From an uncultured Acidimicrobiaceae bacterium (GTDB lineage: Bacteria > Actinomycetota > Acidimicrobiia > Acidimicrobiales > UBA10347): 64,000 nucleotides of DNA. The notes beneath the pieces were generated by a model, which saw nothing but the letters and a program-made list of their open reading frames with translations, ran no database searches and had not been told where the DNA came from. The number at the start of each line of letters is the position of its first letter. Within the stretch, counting starts at the first letter, position 1. The stretch is taken from contig CAJJAG010000006.1 in the NCBI GenBank assembly GCA_905182135.1, forward strand, positions 1 to 64,000. The letters are read 5' to 3'. Shown here in pieces: positions 15,648 to 26,578 of this stretch. The translations under genes were made by a program, and so were the position numbers.

Positions 15648-18600
15648 GTGACTGCGATTGAGTACAACCTGACCGACCGAATGGAATCAACGACCGGCAC
15701 GGTCGCTCTGTCGGGAATCCAGGCTCTGATGCGAGTGTTACTGGATCAGAACCGCGCCGATGCAGCTGCTGGCCTGCGTACCGCTGGCCTGATCTCGGGG
15801 TACCGCGGTTCCCCTGTTGGCGGCATGGACCATGCCTATGAAGCCGACGCTGCCATCCTGCAGGAACACAACATCAAGTTCATCAGCGGCGTAAACGAAG
15901 ACCTAGGCGCAACCGCCGTTTGGGGTAGCCAACAAGCACCGCTTGAAGACTCCAGTCGCTTCGATGGCGTAATTGGCATGTGGTACGGGAAGGGGCCCGG
16001 CGTCGATCGCAGCGGCGACGCGTTGCGCCATGCCAACTCAACTGGTGTCAATCCAAACGGCGGTGTCCTCGCTGTCGCTGGCGACGACCCATTCTGCAAA
16101 TCATCGACGATTGCCTCGGCATCAGAATGGGCGCTTGCTGATCTGGCTATGCCCACGCTGTATCCCGCCAATGTCCAAGAAGTCCTCGATATGGGTCGCT
16201 ACGGCTACGAGCTGTCCCGCTTCTGTGGTTCTTGGGTCGGCTTCAAGATTCACAGCAATGTCGCCGATGCCTACGCGACGGTGACCACCGATGCCGAGCG
16301 CATCTCCGTCGTCGTGCCCGATTTCGAGATAGACGGTGCCCCGTTCACCTATACCCAGCGGATCACATTGATAGCTCCACATTCGATGGGCGCCGAGCGC
16401 GAAATGTTCGGTCCTCGGCTCGAAGCAGCCAAAGCGTTCGTAGCTGCCAACGGCCTGGACAAAACCTTTGGGGCGACTGGCGAAGCCCGCATCGGCATCG
16501 TTGCTGCTGGACCCGTCTATGGCGAACTTCGCGATGCGCTCACCAAGATGGGTTTCGCCACCGATGCTGACCTAGCCGACGTTGGTATCCGGTTGTATAA
16601 GCCGGCCATGATCTGGCCGCTCGAGCCCAACGGCTTGACCGGTTTCGCCGACGGGCTCGAAGAGATCATCGTGATCGAAGAGAAGCGCTCATTCATCGAG
16701 TCACAGATTCGCGACATCTTGTACGGGCGGACAGACGCCCCTCGTGTCTTGGGCAAGAACGATGACGAAGGCCGCACGATGATCGCTGGCTTCGGAGGCC
16801 TGCTCGCCGAAGACTTAGCGGCGCCGATCAAGGCCCGCTTGCAACGTGTCATCTCCGCCGGCCGTTTCGTAAAGGAACGCACGATGATCCCCGTCTCGGT
16901 GGCAACCGAGGCCGCTGAGCTACCCGATCGTGCGGCATATTTTTGTTCCGGTTGCCCTCACAACCGGTCGACCATGACGCCCGACGGCTCGATGTCCGGC
17001 GGCGGCATTGGTTGCCACGGCATGGCGCTTGGCATGGAACGCGAAAACTTCGGCATCACCCACATGGGCGGCGAAGGTGTGCAGTGGGTTGGCATGGCGC
17101 CCTTCCTGGATGAGACCCATCGTTTCCAGAACTTGGGTGATGGCACGCTTGCCCACTCGGGTTCGCTGGCCATTCGCCAGGCCGTCTCGGCTGGCACGAC
17201 GGTGACCTACAAAATTTTGTACAACGGCACGGTCGCCATGACCGGCGGCCAAGACGCTGCAGGCGCACTTGCGGTCCCCGAGCTGACACAGTCGCTCGCA
17301 GCCGAAGGAGTCACCCAAATAGTCGTGGTCGCCGACGATGTCGACAAGTACCCACGCGGCGCTCGATTCGCAGCGAACGTTCGCGTCGAACACCGCGACG
17401 AACTCGACGCCGTACAGCGCGAACTGCGCGACGTCGAAGGTGTAACCGTGCTGATCTATGATCAGGCGTGTGCGGCTGAGCTTCGTCGTGGCCGCAAGCG
17501 CGGCACAATCGAGACGCCAACGACTCGGGTCATGATCAACGAAGACATCTGCGAAGGCTGCGGCCATTGCGGCGAGGTCTCGAACTGCGCTTCGGTCCAC
17601 CCAGTGCAGACTCCCTTTGGCCGCAAGACTCAGATTCACCAAGAGTCCTGCAACTTTGACCTGACCTGCCTGGGTGGCAATTGCCCGGCATTCGTGACGG
17701 TCGAGATCGACCCCGACTTCCGGCCAAGCAAAGACCTAGCTGGCGTGCCGGCCGGCGACGTACCCGCTGACCCATCCGTGCCTGCCGACGGCAACGTCTT
17801 GCTCATTGGCATCGGCGGCACTGGCGTAGTGACTGTCAACCAGATCATCTCTACCGCTGCGCTGTTGGACGGCAAGTTCGCAAATGGCCTCGACCAGACT
17901 GGCCTCGCCCAGAAGGGTGGAACCGTCGTTTCGAACCTTCTCATAACCAGCACCGATAAGAGCGCTGACATCACTGCGTCCAACCGGGTCATCGATGGTG
18001 GTGCCGACGCCATGCTGATCTTTGACCTGGTCTCGGCAACCAAGAACATCAACCGAGCCGATCCTGAACGGACCCGAGCCGTTGTCAGCACCACACTGGT
18101 GCCAACAGGTTCCATGGTCTCGGGTCGTGGTTCTGACCGCTTCCCTGACCTTGACAGGTTCCGTTCCGCCATCGATGGCGCAACCCGAGCCAGCGAGAAC
18201 GTGTGGATCGACGCCGCTGGCATCGCCCAGCGAGTCTTCGGCAGTCAACCAGCGGCCAATGTGCTCGTTGTTGGGATCGCCTACCAACGTGGGCTCTTGC
18301 CGGTTTCGTCCGCAAGTATCGAGCGGGCCATCGAGCTCAACGGTGTTGCTGTGCAAGCCAACCTGGAAGCGTTCCGACTGGGACGTCGACTTGCCGCCGA
18401 ACCTGAGCTGTTAGCTCAACTCGAAGATGTCGTCGATACCGAGGAAGCAGGCCCGGCGCCACTCACTGGGAAGCTCGCCCGCATGGCTGACCAGATCGGT
18501 GGCGGCGCTGAACTGCAAGAGATCCTTGCGTACCGACTTCCCGAACTCGCCGACTTCCAGAACACCAAGTACGCCCAGCAATTCACCGATGACATTACCG

Positions 18601-19127
18601 CCGTACGTGCTGTCGAACAGTCGCTCGGCAGTGATTGCAGCGACCTGAGCCAGGTCGCAGCCCGCATGTTGTACAAGGCCATGGCCTACAAGGACGAGTA
18701 TGAGGTCGCCCGTTTGGCACTCAAGTCCGACATTGTTGGCCAGGCCAAAGCTCGCTTCGGGCCCAATGCCAAGGTCAGTTATCAACTCAAGCCACCGACA
18801 CTCAAGTCGGTTGGCTATAACAAGAAGATCGCCATCCCCGAGAAGGCAGGCCGGGCCATGTTCGAAGGTCTCAAGCGCACCAAGCGCATGCGAGGCAAGG
18901 CCCTTGACCCGTTTGGTCGTACCGAAGAACGCCGTATCGAGCGTCAGCTGATCGACGACTACCGTGATCTGCTAACGACCTTGATGTCCACTCTCAGCGC
19001 CGAGAACTACGACCAGGCAGTCACCATTGCTGGCCTGTACGACATGGTGCGCGGCTTCGACGACATCAAACTCGCTAACGTCGAGCAGTACCGCACCCAA
19101 CTCGCCGACGCCCTCGCCGGCTACTAA
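15648..19127 (+). CDS. indolepyruvate ferredoxin oxidoreductase, single-chain form
   Basis: Large cytoplasmic 2-oxoacid oxidoreductase of 1159 residues. It converts aryl pyruvates (or branched 2-oxoacids) to acyl-CoA with ThDP and Fe-S centres, passing electrons to ferredoxin. Order: N-terminal pyrimidine-binding domain (ISGYRGSPVGG), ThDP-binding region with YFCSGCPHNRST near residue 430, a ferredoxin-like cluster beginning at C635 (CEGCGHCGEVSNC), then the gamma domain (GIGGTGVVTVNQ) and a helical C-terminal domain. This fused form of about 1150 residues occurs in aerobic actinobacteria and proteobacteria, unlike the separate IorA/IorB chains of archaea. The GTG start at 15648 is the first in frame. 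A strong hairpin follows the stop. Confidence 0.92.
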   Translation: MTAIEYNLTDRMESTTGTVALSGIQALMRVLLDQNRADAAAGLRTAGLISGYRGSPVGGMDHAYEADAAILQEHNIKFISGVNEDLGATAVWGSQQAPLEDSSRFDGVIGMWYGKGPGVDRSGDALRHANSTGVNPNGGVLAVAGDDPFCKSSTIASASEWALADLAMPTLYPANVQEVLDMGRYGYELSRFCGSWVGFKIHSNVADAYATVTTDAERISVVVPDFEIDGAPFTYTQRITLIAPHSMGAEREMFGPRLEAAKAFVAANGLDKTFGATGEARIGIVAAGPVYGELRDALTKMGFATDADLADVGIRLYKPAMIWPLEPNGLTGFADGLEEIIVIEEKRSFIESQIRDILYGRTDAPRVLGKNDDEGRTMIAGFGGLLAEDLAAPIKARLQRVISAGRFVKERTMIPVSVATEAAELPDRAAYFCSGCPHNRSTMTPDGSMSGGGIGCHGMALGMERENFGITHMGGEGVQWVGMAPFLDETHRFQNLGDGTLAHSGSLAIRQAVSAGTTVTYKILYNGTVAMTGGQDAAGALAVPELTQSLAAEGVTQIVVVADDVDKYPRGARFAANVRVEHRDELDAVQRELRDVEGVTVLIYDQACAAELRRGRKRGTIETPTTRVMINEDICEGCGHCGEVSNCASVHPVQTPFGRKTQIHQESCNFDLTCLGGNCPAFVTVEIDPDFRPSKDLAGVPAGDVPADPSVPADGNVLLIGIGGTGVVTVNQIISTAALLDGKFANGLDQTGLAQKGGTVVSNLLITSTDKSADITASNRVIDGGADAMLIFDLVSATKNINRADPERTRAVVSTTLVPTGSMVSGRGSDRFPDLDRFRSAIDGATRASENVWIDAAGIAQRVFGSQPAANVLVVGIAYQRGLLPVSSASIERAIELNGVAVQANLEAFRLGRRLAAEPELLAQLEDVVDTEEAGPAPLTGKLARMADQIGGGAELQEILAYRLPELADFQNTKYAQQFTDDITAVRAVEQSLGSDCSDLSQVAARMLYKAMAYKDEYEVARLALKSDIVGQAKARFGPNAKVSYQLKPPTLKSVGYNKKIAIPEKAGRAMFEGLKRTKRMRGKALDPFGRTEERRIERQLIDDYRDLLTTLMSTLSAENYDQAVTIAGLYDMVRGFDDIKLANVEQYRTQLADALAGY

Positions 19128-19148
19128 CCTTCATCAGGGGCAAAACCC

Positions 19149-19174
19149 TTGGTGGGCACCAAGGTGCCCACCAG
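19149..19174. terminator. hairpin after the IOR gene
   Basis: GGTGGGCACC (19151-19160) and GGTGCCCACC (19163-19172) are perfect inverted arms around AA, and outer T-A and T-G pairs extend the stem. It lies 22 bases after the stop. No T-run follows, so it is a terminator of the GC-rich, U-tract-free kind or an RNA-stabilising hairpin. Confidence 0.55.
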
Positions 19175-19373
19175 TAGCCCATGGTGTTGGCGCAGCGACT
19201 ATTCGCCGAGTGCATCGGATAGGAGCACCGTTTTGGTCTACGAAACGCCGCTCGTATTCAACTTGCACGTTGTCTTCGATCTCTCGTAGCGGTTCGTTGC
19301 CATTCCAACTAGCCAGAGCTACGGCTCGTTCTTCGACAGCAACGATCGAGACTGCGCTCACCATCTAACAGCA

Positions 19374-19412
19374 CAGGATCTGCTCGGTGCCTTCGAAGAC
19401 ATCGTGGGTCTT
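19374..19412 (-). pseudogene. remnant of an acyl-CoA dehydrogenase 3' end
   Basis: The minus strand encodes KTHDVFEGTEQIL, which matches the conserved acyl-CoA dehydrogenase segment H-D-I-F-E-G-T-E-Q-I also seen in the intact gene at 20790-22004 (nucleotides near 20835-20872). Nothing upstream or downstream extends the match beyond a few codons. A 76-codon frame at 19134-19364 follows it but resembles no family. The rest of the 19175-19568 interval holds no gene I can support. Confidence 0.55.
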
Positions 19413-19568
19413 TCCTGGACTTTTGCAAAGTTGTCCGGTGCGACTGCTGCTTCTTGCTCGCATGCGGACGTGAGCGCCGCTACATCACAGAAGACGAGTC
19501 GGACCGCTTCCTAGCCCGGGCAACAAATGTTCGCAGTCGGCCTGTTAACAAAGCCGTCAGCAGGCCAA

Positions 19569-20444
19569 TCAGCGACGCTGTTCGATTGTGCCGCCGCGGG
19601 TGTCCATCTCGAAACGGAGACCCTCGATCGGAGGTCGGGCGTGGATCCAGTGGACGCCGCGTTGCTTTGCTGACCCGAGACGAGGAAGCACCGTTGACTC
19701 GATGACGGCACCGATCCGCTCCACTGAATAGGTCACGACCGCATCAGTTTCACTCCACGTGACGTCGAGCGCCCGCAACCGCGCCTCCATCTCGTCGAGC
19801 ACCGCCCTCGCCCGATCCTCGCCGGACGCCTGCCAATCCTGGCCACCGCCCACGATTGCCTCGGGACGAAGATCTGACTGGTCAGACAAGTCGCCGGCCC
19901 CAGCGATGACGAACGATGGCCGAGCTGTGGCCCCGGTTGGAGCAGCACTTCGGGGCATCGTGAACGAGAACGCATACATCTCGGTGTCCGACGCCGCCTC
20001 AAGGCCGGGCATCGCCGGTGCCACGTTCGTACGAGCCACCGGGTTAATCCCACTATCTAGGAGAATGCCCCGCTGGTCCAGCGCTTGTCGATAATCGTCG
20101 TTGAATGAACCGAAACCGTCAAAGGAATGAGCACGCGGGCAGCGTAATTCGAGCGCACACAGCGCCTGCGAGGGACGCCCAGCCTCGGCAAGCACAGCGT
20201 CGACTAGCGAAAAACCGTCGCGCCATGGCATCCGCTCGGAGACGATGCTCCGCATGATCACGTGGTCGTCGTCGGCGCGGACACCAGCCGAATACGGCGG
20301 AATGCCTGACAGATATCGATACCCACCCGGCGGATTCGCCAAACTCTCCACAACCCGGTCCCCGTTTCGCTCGCTGATAGCTTCGACCTTCTGAACTGTG
20401 TGAAGACTGAACGTCTCGTCACACAACACGCGAATAATACACAC
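19569..20444 (-). CDS. CnbZ-like (2-amino-5-chloromuconate deaminase-type) protein
   Basis: Protein of up to 291 residues. The pattern PPGGYRYLSGIPPYSAGV near the start and the later ALELRCP and NPVARTNVAP segments resemble what I recall of proteins annotated as CnbZ, related to the RidA/YjgF deaminase group. CnbZ removes ammonia from 2-aminomuconate-type intermediates of aromatic amine degradation. The family call rests on pattern memory, so it is moderate. The start is uncertain: GTG at 20444 is the first in frame, while GTG at 20351 would place the start just before the conserved GGYR. No aromatic-degradation genes lie next to it. Confidence 0.6.
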   Translation of the reverse strand: MCIIRVLCDETFSLHTVQKVEAISERNGDRVVESLANPPGGYRYLSGIPPYSAGVRADDDHVIMRSIVSERMPWRDGFSLVDAVLAEAGRPSQALCALELRCPRAHSFDGFGSFNDDYRQALDQRGILLDSGINPVARTNVAPAMPGLEAASDTEMYAFSFTMPRSAAPTGATARPSFVIAGAGDLSDQSDLRPEAIVGGGQDWQASGEDRARAVLDEMEARLRALDVTWSETDAVVTYSVERIGAVIESTVLPRLGSAKQRGVHWIHARPPIEGLRFEMDTRGGTIEQRR

Positions 20445-20472
20445 AGACGAGACAAGCCACTGGCAACGGTCG

Positions 20473-20742
20473 GTGCGTGGACCCGGTCAGCCCACGCGGG
20501 ACAGCACCACGTGCGAGGGACTCATCAACGAGTACCAAAGGCAGCCCCACAGGTGGCAGGATCGACGTACAGCAACAGTTGAGCTCCCGGCAAGCGAGAT
20601 CGCCGCCGCGAAGGACATCAAGAGTCGACTCATGAAACAAGCGGTGGTCACGATGAACAACGGCGAGGAGTTCGTGTTCGACTACGGGTTACTGTCGGTG
20701 AAGAACCTCGTTGCTGCCATCGAGTCGATCTCAAGCCGCTAG
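20473..20742 (+). CDS. small PH-like domain protein or gene fragment
   Basis: Open frame of 89 codons. Only the last 50 residues look like protein: a segment near VELPASEI and then NGEEFVFDYGLLSVKNLVAAI, which resembles the C-terminal strand-helix end of bacterial PH-like domains. The N-terminal 35 residues are low quality, suggesting either a later start (ATG at 20632 would give 36 residues) or a gene that lost its 5' half. No ribosome-binding site is clear. It converges on the acyl-CoA dehydrogenase gene. Confidence 0.35.
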   Translation: MRGPGQPTRDSTTCEGLINEYQRQPHRWQDRRTATVELPASEIAAAKDIKSRLMKQAVVTMNNGEEFVFDYGLLSVKNLVAAIESISSR

Positions 20743-20789
20743 ATACCAAGATGAGTGTCCAGCGACCTTCGACGCCGGCACAGGTCAGA

Positions 20790-22004
20790 TCACTCGATGC
20801 GAAGACCAGAGATAGCGCGAGAAATGACCAGCTGCTGAATCTGCTCGGTGCCTTCGAAGATGTCGTGGATCTTGGCGTCGCGGTGCCAGCGCTCGACGGG
20901 GTACTCCCGGGTATAGCCGTAGCCACCCAAAATTTGGATGGCCCGCTCGGTGACGTGTGTAGCGACACGGCCAGCCTTGAGCTTTGCCATAGAACCTTCG
21001 GCGTTTACGAAGGCGTTGTTCTTACCGAGCCACGCCGCACGCCAGATCAGCAGACGGCTGGCTTCGATCTCGGTTGCCATATCAGCCAGCATGAAGGCGA
21101 TCGACTGGTTCATGATGATCTTGCGACCAAAGGCTTCGCGCTCTTTGGCATAGTCGAGTGAGTACTCATACGCAGCGCGAGCAACACCAATTGCCTGGGC
21201 CCCAACGGTGGGTCGAGTGGCTTCGAAGGTCTGCATGGCGGCCTGCGAGTTGCCCCTTTCCCCGCGGCGGACACGGGCGAGACGCTCGTCGAGCTTCTCT
21301 TTTCCGCCCAATAGGCAGCGGCCGGGCACCCGAACGTGGTCGAGCACAACTTCGGCAGTGTGGCTGGCACGAATGCCGTGCTTCTTGTACTTCTGACCCA
21401 TGCTCAGGCCCTTGCTACCGGGAGGCACCACGAAGCTGGCGTGACCCTTGGTCTTCAACTCCGGGTCGACGACAGCGACGACTACATGGATGTCGGCGAT
21501 GCCGCCATTGGTGATCCACGCCTTGGTGCCGTTCAGAATCCACTCATCGGTGGCTTCGTCGTACTTGGCCGAGGTGCGGTAGCCGCCGACGTCGGAACCA
21601 GCGTCGGGCTCGCTCGCTGCGAACGCGCCGAGCTGCACCTTGTCCGGCGTGCCGTAGCACTGCGGCACCCATTCCATGACCTGCTCTTGTGAACCTGATG
21701 CAGCAATACCGGCTGCAGCTAGGCCGGAACCCATAATGGCCATACCGAGACCGGCGTCGCCCCAGAACATCTCTTCGATGGCAACCGGCATGGTCAAGCC
21801 GGATGGGTCGTTGAACATGGCGTTTGCCAGGAACTCCCATCCGTACAGGCCAATTTGTGCCGCCTCTTCAACGACGGGCCACGGGAACTCTTCCCGCTCG
21901 TCCCACTCAGCGGCCACAGGCCGCATAACGTCCTCCGCGAAGTCATGAACCCATTTCTGGATCGTGAGCTGATCCTCGTTGAGCAATGGGTTGAAATCTG
22001 CCAT
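20790..22004 (-). CDS. acyl-CoA dehydrogenase
   Basis: FAD-dependent enzyme of 404 residues, normal for the family, introducing an alpha-beta double bond into an acyl-CoA and passing electrons to ETF. The middle domain shows the FAD/substrate signature AFAASEPDAGSD and the following ITNGG. The C-terminal helical domain contains the conserved tail HDIFEGTEQIQQ. The catalytic base is probably a Glu in the C-terminal domain. Chain-length preference cannot be read. It lies downstream of the pyrimidine operon on the same strand but is separated by a 334-base region with tandem repeats, so it is probably a separate transcript. Confidence 0.92.
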   Translation of the reverse strand: MADFNPLLNEDQLTIQKWVHDFAEDVMRPVAAEWDEREEFPWPVVEEAAQIGLYGWEFLANAMFNDPSGLTMPVAIEEMFWGDAGLGMAIMGSGLAAAGIAASGSQEQVMEWVPQCYGTPDKVQLGAFAASEPDAGSDVGGYRTSAKYDEATDEWILNGTKAWITNGGIADIHVVVAVVDPELKTKGHASFVVPPGSKGLSMGQKYKKHGIRASHTAEVVLDHVRVPGRCLLGGKEKLDERLARVRRGERGNSQAAMQTFEATRPTVGAQAIGVARAAYEYSLDYAKEREAFGRKIIMNQSIAFMLADMATEIEASRLLIWRAAWLGKNNAFVNAEGSMAKLKAGRVATHVTERAIQILGGYGYTREYPVERWHRDAKIHDIFEGTEQIQQLVISRAISGLRIE

Positions 22005-22181
22005 GGGAAGCCTCGTCTGGTGTGGTCTGGAGCACGTAGCTCAGACGGCCCAATAGTGAGTGCAATAATCAGCGTTATTGAGCTAAGGATATCGGACACG
22101 TGATCGAACATCCACCGAAACAGGCATGTATCCACATGTCATCCATGGCTCCCGCTCATGAAAGAACGAGGGCCGGGCTGC

Positions 22182-22282
22182 AATTTCCACGCCATCGCCG
22201 AACTGGAATTTCCACGCCATCGCCGAACTGGAATTTCCACGCCATCGCCGAACTGGAATTTCCACGCCATGCGCCGAACTGC
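22182..22282. repeat. four-copy 25-bp tandem repeat
   Basis: The unit begins AATTTCCACGCCATCGCC and ends GAACTGG. Copies at 22182-22206, 22207-22231 and 22232-22256 are identical; the fourth (22257-22282) has one inserted G and a changed last base. Each junction forms the small palindrome TGGAA-T-TTCCA. The array lies between the LLM oxidoreductase stop and the acyl-CoA dehydrogenase start; the rest of 22005-22338 holds no gene. Frames reading through it are artefacts of the repeat. Confidence 0.95.
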
Positions 22283-22338
22283 AACCGTCAACGACGAACC
22301 GCATGGCACTGGTGGTTCCGAAGCTACACCGGCGCCGA

Positions 22339-23334
22339 TCATGCCAGGGCCGGGATAATCCGTTGGCCGTAGGCGTTCAACGTCTCATCCTTCTGATCGT
22401 GCATCAGATAGATAGCGAACTGGTCAACACCCAAAGCTTGGAGTTCTCTAAGTCTGGCGATGTGGTTTTCCTCGGGCCCCAAGATGCAGAAGCGATCGAT
22501 GACATCGTCGGGTACGAAGTCCACATGAGTGCTGTTCGATTTACCGTGTTCTGCATAGTCATACCCTTCGCGTTTCTTGATGTAGTCGGTGAGCGCTTTG
22601 GGGATGGCGCTGCTTTCGCCGTACCGGCCGACCAGGTCTGCGACATGGTTGCCAACCATGCCGCCAAACCATCGCACCTGATCACGTTGGTGTTCGATGT
22701 TGTCGCCGACATAGGCCGGTGCCGCTACGCAGATGTGCAGAGCATCAGGATCTCGTCCAGCCTCTTCGGCGGCCTGCCGCACTGCAGCAATCATCCATTC
22801 GGTGAGCTGCGGGTCCGCAAGCTGCAGAATCAGCCCATCGGTTTCAGATCCGCACAGGTGGAGCGCTTTGGGACCATAAGCGGCCATAAGCATCTCGAGT
22901 TTTCCGCCCGTGGACCACGGGAAATTTTGCTGCGTGCCGTTATAGGTGACCTCTTCGCCCTCGACGAGGCCCTTGATGACCTTCATCGATTCGCTCAGTG
23001 TCGAGAGTTTGGCCGGCTTCTTGCCAATCACCCGCATGGCCGAGTCGCCGCGCCCGATGCCACAGATTGTGCGATTGCCGAACATGTCGTTGAGCGTTGC
23101 GAAATGTGAAGCCGTTACCGTCCAATCGCGCGTTCCCGGATTCGTGACCATCGGCCCAACAATCATGCGCTTGGTCGCCGACAACATCTGGCTGGCAATT
23201 ACATACGGTTCTTGCCACAAGATATGGCTATCGAACATCCAACCATATTTGAATCCCAGATTCTCGGCCTGGACCGCCAGGTCAACAACCCGCCACGCTG
23301 GCGGATCAGTCTGTAGAACTACTCCAAAATCCAT
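22339..23334 (-). CDS. LLM-class flavin/F420-dependent oxidoreductase of the pyrimidine operon
   Basis: TIM-barrel oxidoreductase of 331 residues, luciferase-like superfamily. It starts MDFGVVLQTDPPAW and carries conserved barrel segments ICGIGRGDSA and LMAAYGPKAL. It resembles the LLM subfamily often found beside dihydropyrimidinase genes (TIGR03842 type, from memory). The cofactor, FMN or F420, is not decidable from the sequence alone; its setting in an actinobacterium favours F420. It is the last gene of the run mmsA, hydA, aminotransferase and ureidopropionase. Because no dihydropyrimidine dehydrogenase is present, this enzyme is a candidate for the missing redox step. Confidence 0.85.
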   Translation of the reverse strand: MDFGVVLQTDPPAWRVVDLAVQAENLGFKYGWMFDSHILWQEPYVIASQMLSATKRMIVGPMVTNPGTRDWTVTASHFATLNDMFGNRTICGIGRGDSAMRVIGKKPAKLSTLSESMKVIKGLVEGEEVTYNGTQQNFPWSTGGKLEMLMAAYGPKALHLCGSETDGLILQLADPQLTEWMIAAVRQAAEEAGRDPDALHICVAAPAYVGDNIEHQRDQVRWFGGMVGNHVADLVGRYGESSAIPKALTDYIKKREGYDYAEHGKSNSTHVDFVPDDVIDRFCILGPEENHIARLRELQALGVDQFAIYLMHDQKDETLNAYGQRIIPALA

Positions 23335-23406
23335 TGCTTGAATCCCTTTCGGATGCGGTGTCGCGAGCGTTAGAGCGCAACTCGGTTCGTGAGCGAATTG
23401 AACGGT

Positions 23407-24894
<1,488 letters not shown>

Positions 24895-24964
24895 GGTGTG
24901 CTCTTTCAAAATTTGTGCACCGTGTGGCACGAAGTAGCGCCGACCGGTTCACAGAAACTGGGGA

Positions 24965-26377
24965 TCAAATCAGGTAGCTGGAGAGGCCGCGAGGCTGGTA
25001 TTTACCGTCGCCCTTTGAGCCGAGATATTCGCCCTTTTCGATGATGACCTTGCCGCGAGCCATCACAGTATCGACATGGCCGTTGAGCTCGAAGCCTTCA
25101 TACGCCGAGTAATCCATGTTCATATGGTGGTTGTCAACGCTGATCCTCCACGTCGCGTTCGGGTCATAGAGCACGATGTCAGCATCGCTACCTGGTGCCA
25201 AAATTCCCTTTTGTGGATACATGCCGAACATGCGGGCGGGGGTGGTGGCGCAAAGCTCAACCCAGCGCGGCAACGTGATCTCGCCTTGCACGACACCCTG
25301 ATAGATCAGGTCCATGCGGTGCTCGACCCCGCCAATACCATTGGGGATCGCACGGAAGTCGTCGATGCCGAGCTCCTTTTGATCCTTCATGCAGAACGGG
25401 CAATGGTCCGTACTCACGACGCTCAAGTCGTTGGTCCGAAGACCATTCCACAAGTCGGCTTGGTGATGTTCATGCTTGCTACGAAGCGGCGTACTGCAGA
25501 CATAACCAGCACCGGCAAAGCCCGGAGCGCCAAGATGATCCTCGAGCGTCAGGTAGAGATATTGCGGGCACGTCTCAGCGAATACGTTTCCGCCCTTACC
25601 GCGTGCGATCGCTACCTGTTCGAGTGCTTCGCTCGCTGACAGGTGAACAATGTAGAGCGGCGAGGCGCCGACCTTGGCCAGTTGAATCGCACGGTGTGTT
25701 GCTTCGCTTTCGAGCTCAGCTCGGCGCACGAGTCCGTGATTGATGGGCGCTGTTTCACCTCGTTCTACTGCTTGTGCCGCAAGCAGGTCGATAGCGATGC
25801 CGTTCTCAGCGTGCATCATGATCATGCCGCCGTTACCGGCGCTCTGCTGCATAGCCCGCAGAATTTGAGCGTCGTCACTTAGGTAAACACCGGGGTAAGC
25901 CATGAAGAGTTTGAAACTGGTGACCCCCTCGTTCACGAGAATGTCCATCTCTTTTAGCGAACTCTCATCGACACCGCCGATGATCATGTGGAAGCCATAG
26001 TCGATCGCACAGTTACCTTCGGCGAGCGCCATGCGGTCATCAAAACAGGTGCGAACGTTCTCGCCGGCCTGCTGTGACGCAAAGTCGATGATGGTCGTGG
26101 TGCCGCCCCATGCAGCAGCACGAGTGCCAGTCTCGAAGTCATCACTAGCGTTCGTGCCAGCGAACGGAAGCTCCATGTGGGTGTGCACATCAACCCCGCC
26201 AGGAATCACGTATTTTCCTGTCGCGTCGATGACTTGCTCTGCGCCGCGCTCGGCAGCCTCGGCCGTATCTGAACCGGGCAATAGCAGCGCCACGATGATC
26301 TCGCCGTCGACGAGTACTTCAGCTCGGTCGGCACCCGTGGTCGAAACGACGGTGCCACCTTTGATAATTGTTGTCAC
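24965..26377 (-). CDS. hydA: dihydropyrimidinase (D-hydantoinase)
   Basis: Cyclic amidohydrolase of 470 residues that opens dihydrouracil or dihydrothymine to the N-carbamoyl beta-amino acid. The metal-binding H65-x-H67 is in GVDVHTHME, the carboxylated lysine is K156 in SFKLFMA, and the later STDHCPF supplies the catalytic aspartate region. The GTG start is preceded by GAGGA at good spacing. The 200 bases upstream hold no gene. It lies between the aminotransferase and mmsA in one operon, so the pyrimidine role is favoured over hydantoin use. Confidence 0.93.
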   Translation of the reverse strand: MTTIIKGGTVVSTTGADRAEVLVDGEIIVALLLPGSDTAEAAERGAEQVIDATGKYVIPGGVDVHTHMELPFAGTNASDDFETGTRAAAWGGTTTIIDFASQQAGENVRTCFDDRMALAEGNCAIDYGFHMIIGGVDESSLKEMDILVNEGVTSFKLFMAYPGVYLSDDAQILRAMQQSAGNGGMIMMHAENGIAIDLLAAQAVERGETAPINHGLVRRAELESEATHRAIQLAKVGASPLYIVHLSASEALEQVAIARGKGGNVFAETCPQYLYLTLEDHLGAPGFAGAGYVCSTPLRSKHEHHQADLWNGLRTNDLSVVSTDHCPFCMKDQKELGIDDFRAIPNGIGGVEHRMDLIYQGVVQGEITLPRWVELCATTPARMFGMYPQKGILAPGSDADIVLYDPNATWRISVDNHHMNMDYSAYEGFELNGHVDTVMARGKVIIEKGEYLGSKGDGKYQPRGLSSYLI

Positions 26378-26578
26378 TGTTTTCCTCTTCCGGTTTGTCT
26401 CGCTGCACTTTGACTCGACGTTCTTCGGGCACGGCCTCAGTTCATCGGGTCCAGTTCGCCCCTCGGCGCTAGACCATTGCCTTGCACTCTGATTCTGCCA
26501 TGCTCAGCTCTTTCGTTTTTGTCTCGCAGCGCTTCAACCCGACGAACGTCGACCGACGCCGAGCGAAGTAACACCGCC

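Noticed and set aside
22083..22342. Proteins read through the 25-bp repeats
   Set aside because: Overlapping frames on both strands are open only because of the repeat composition and have no other support.
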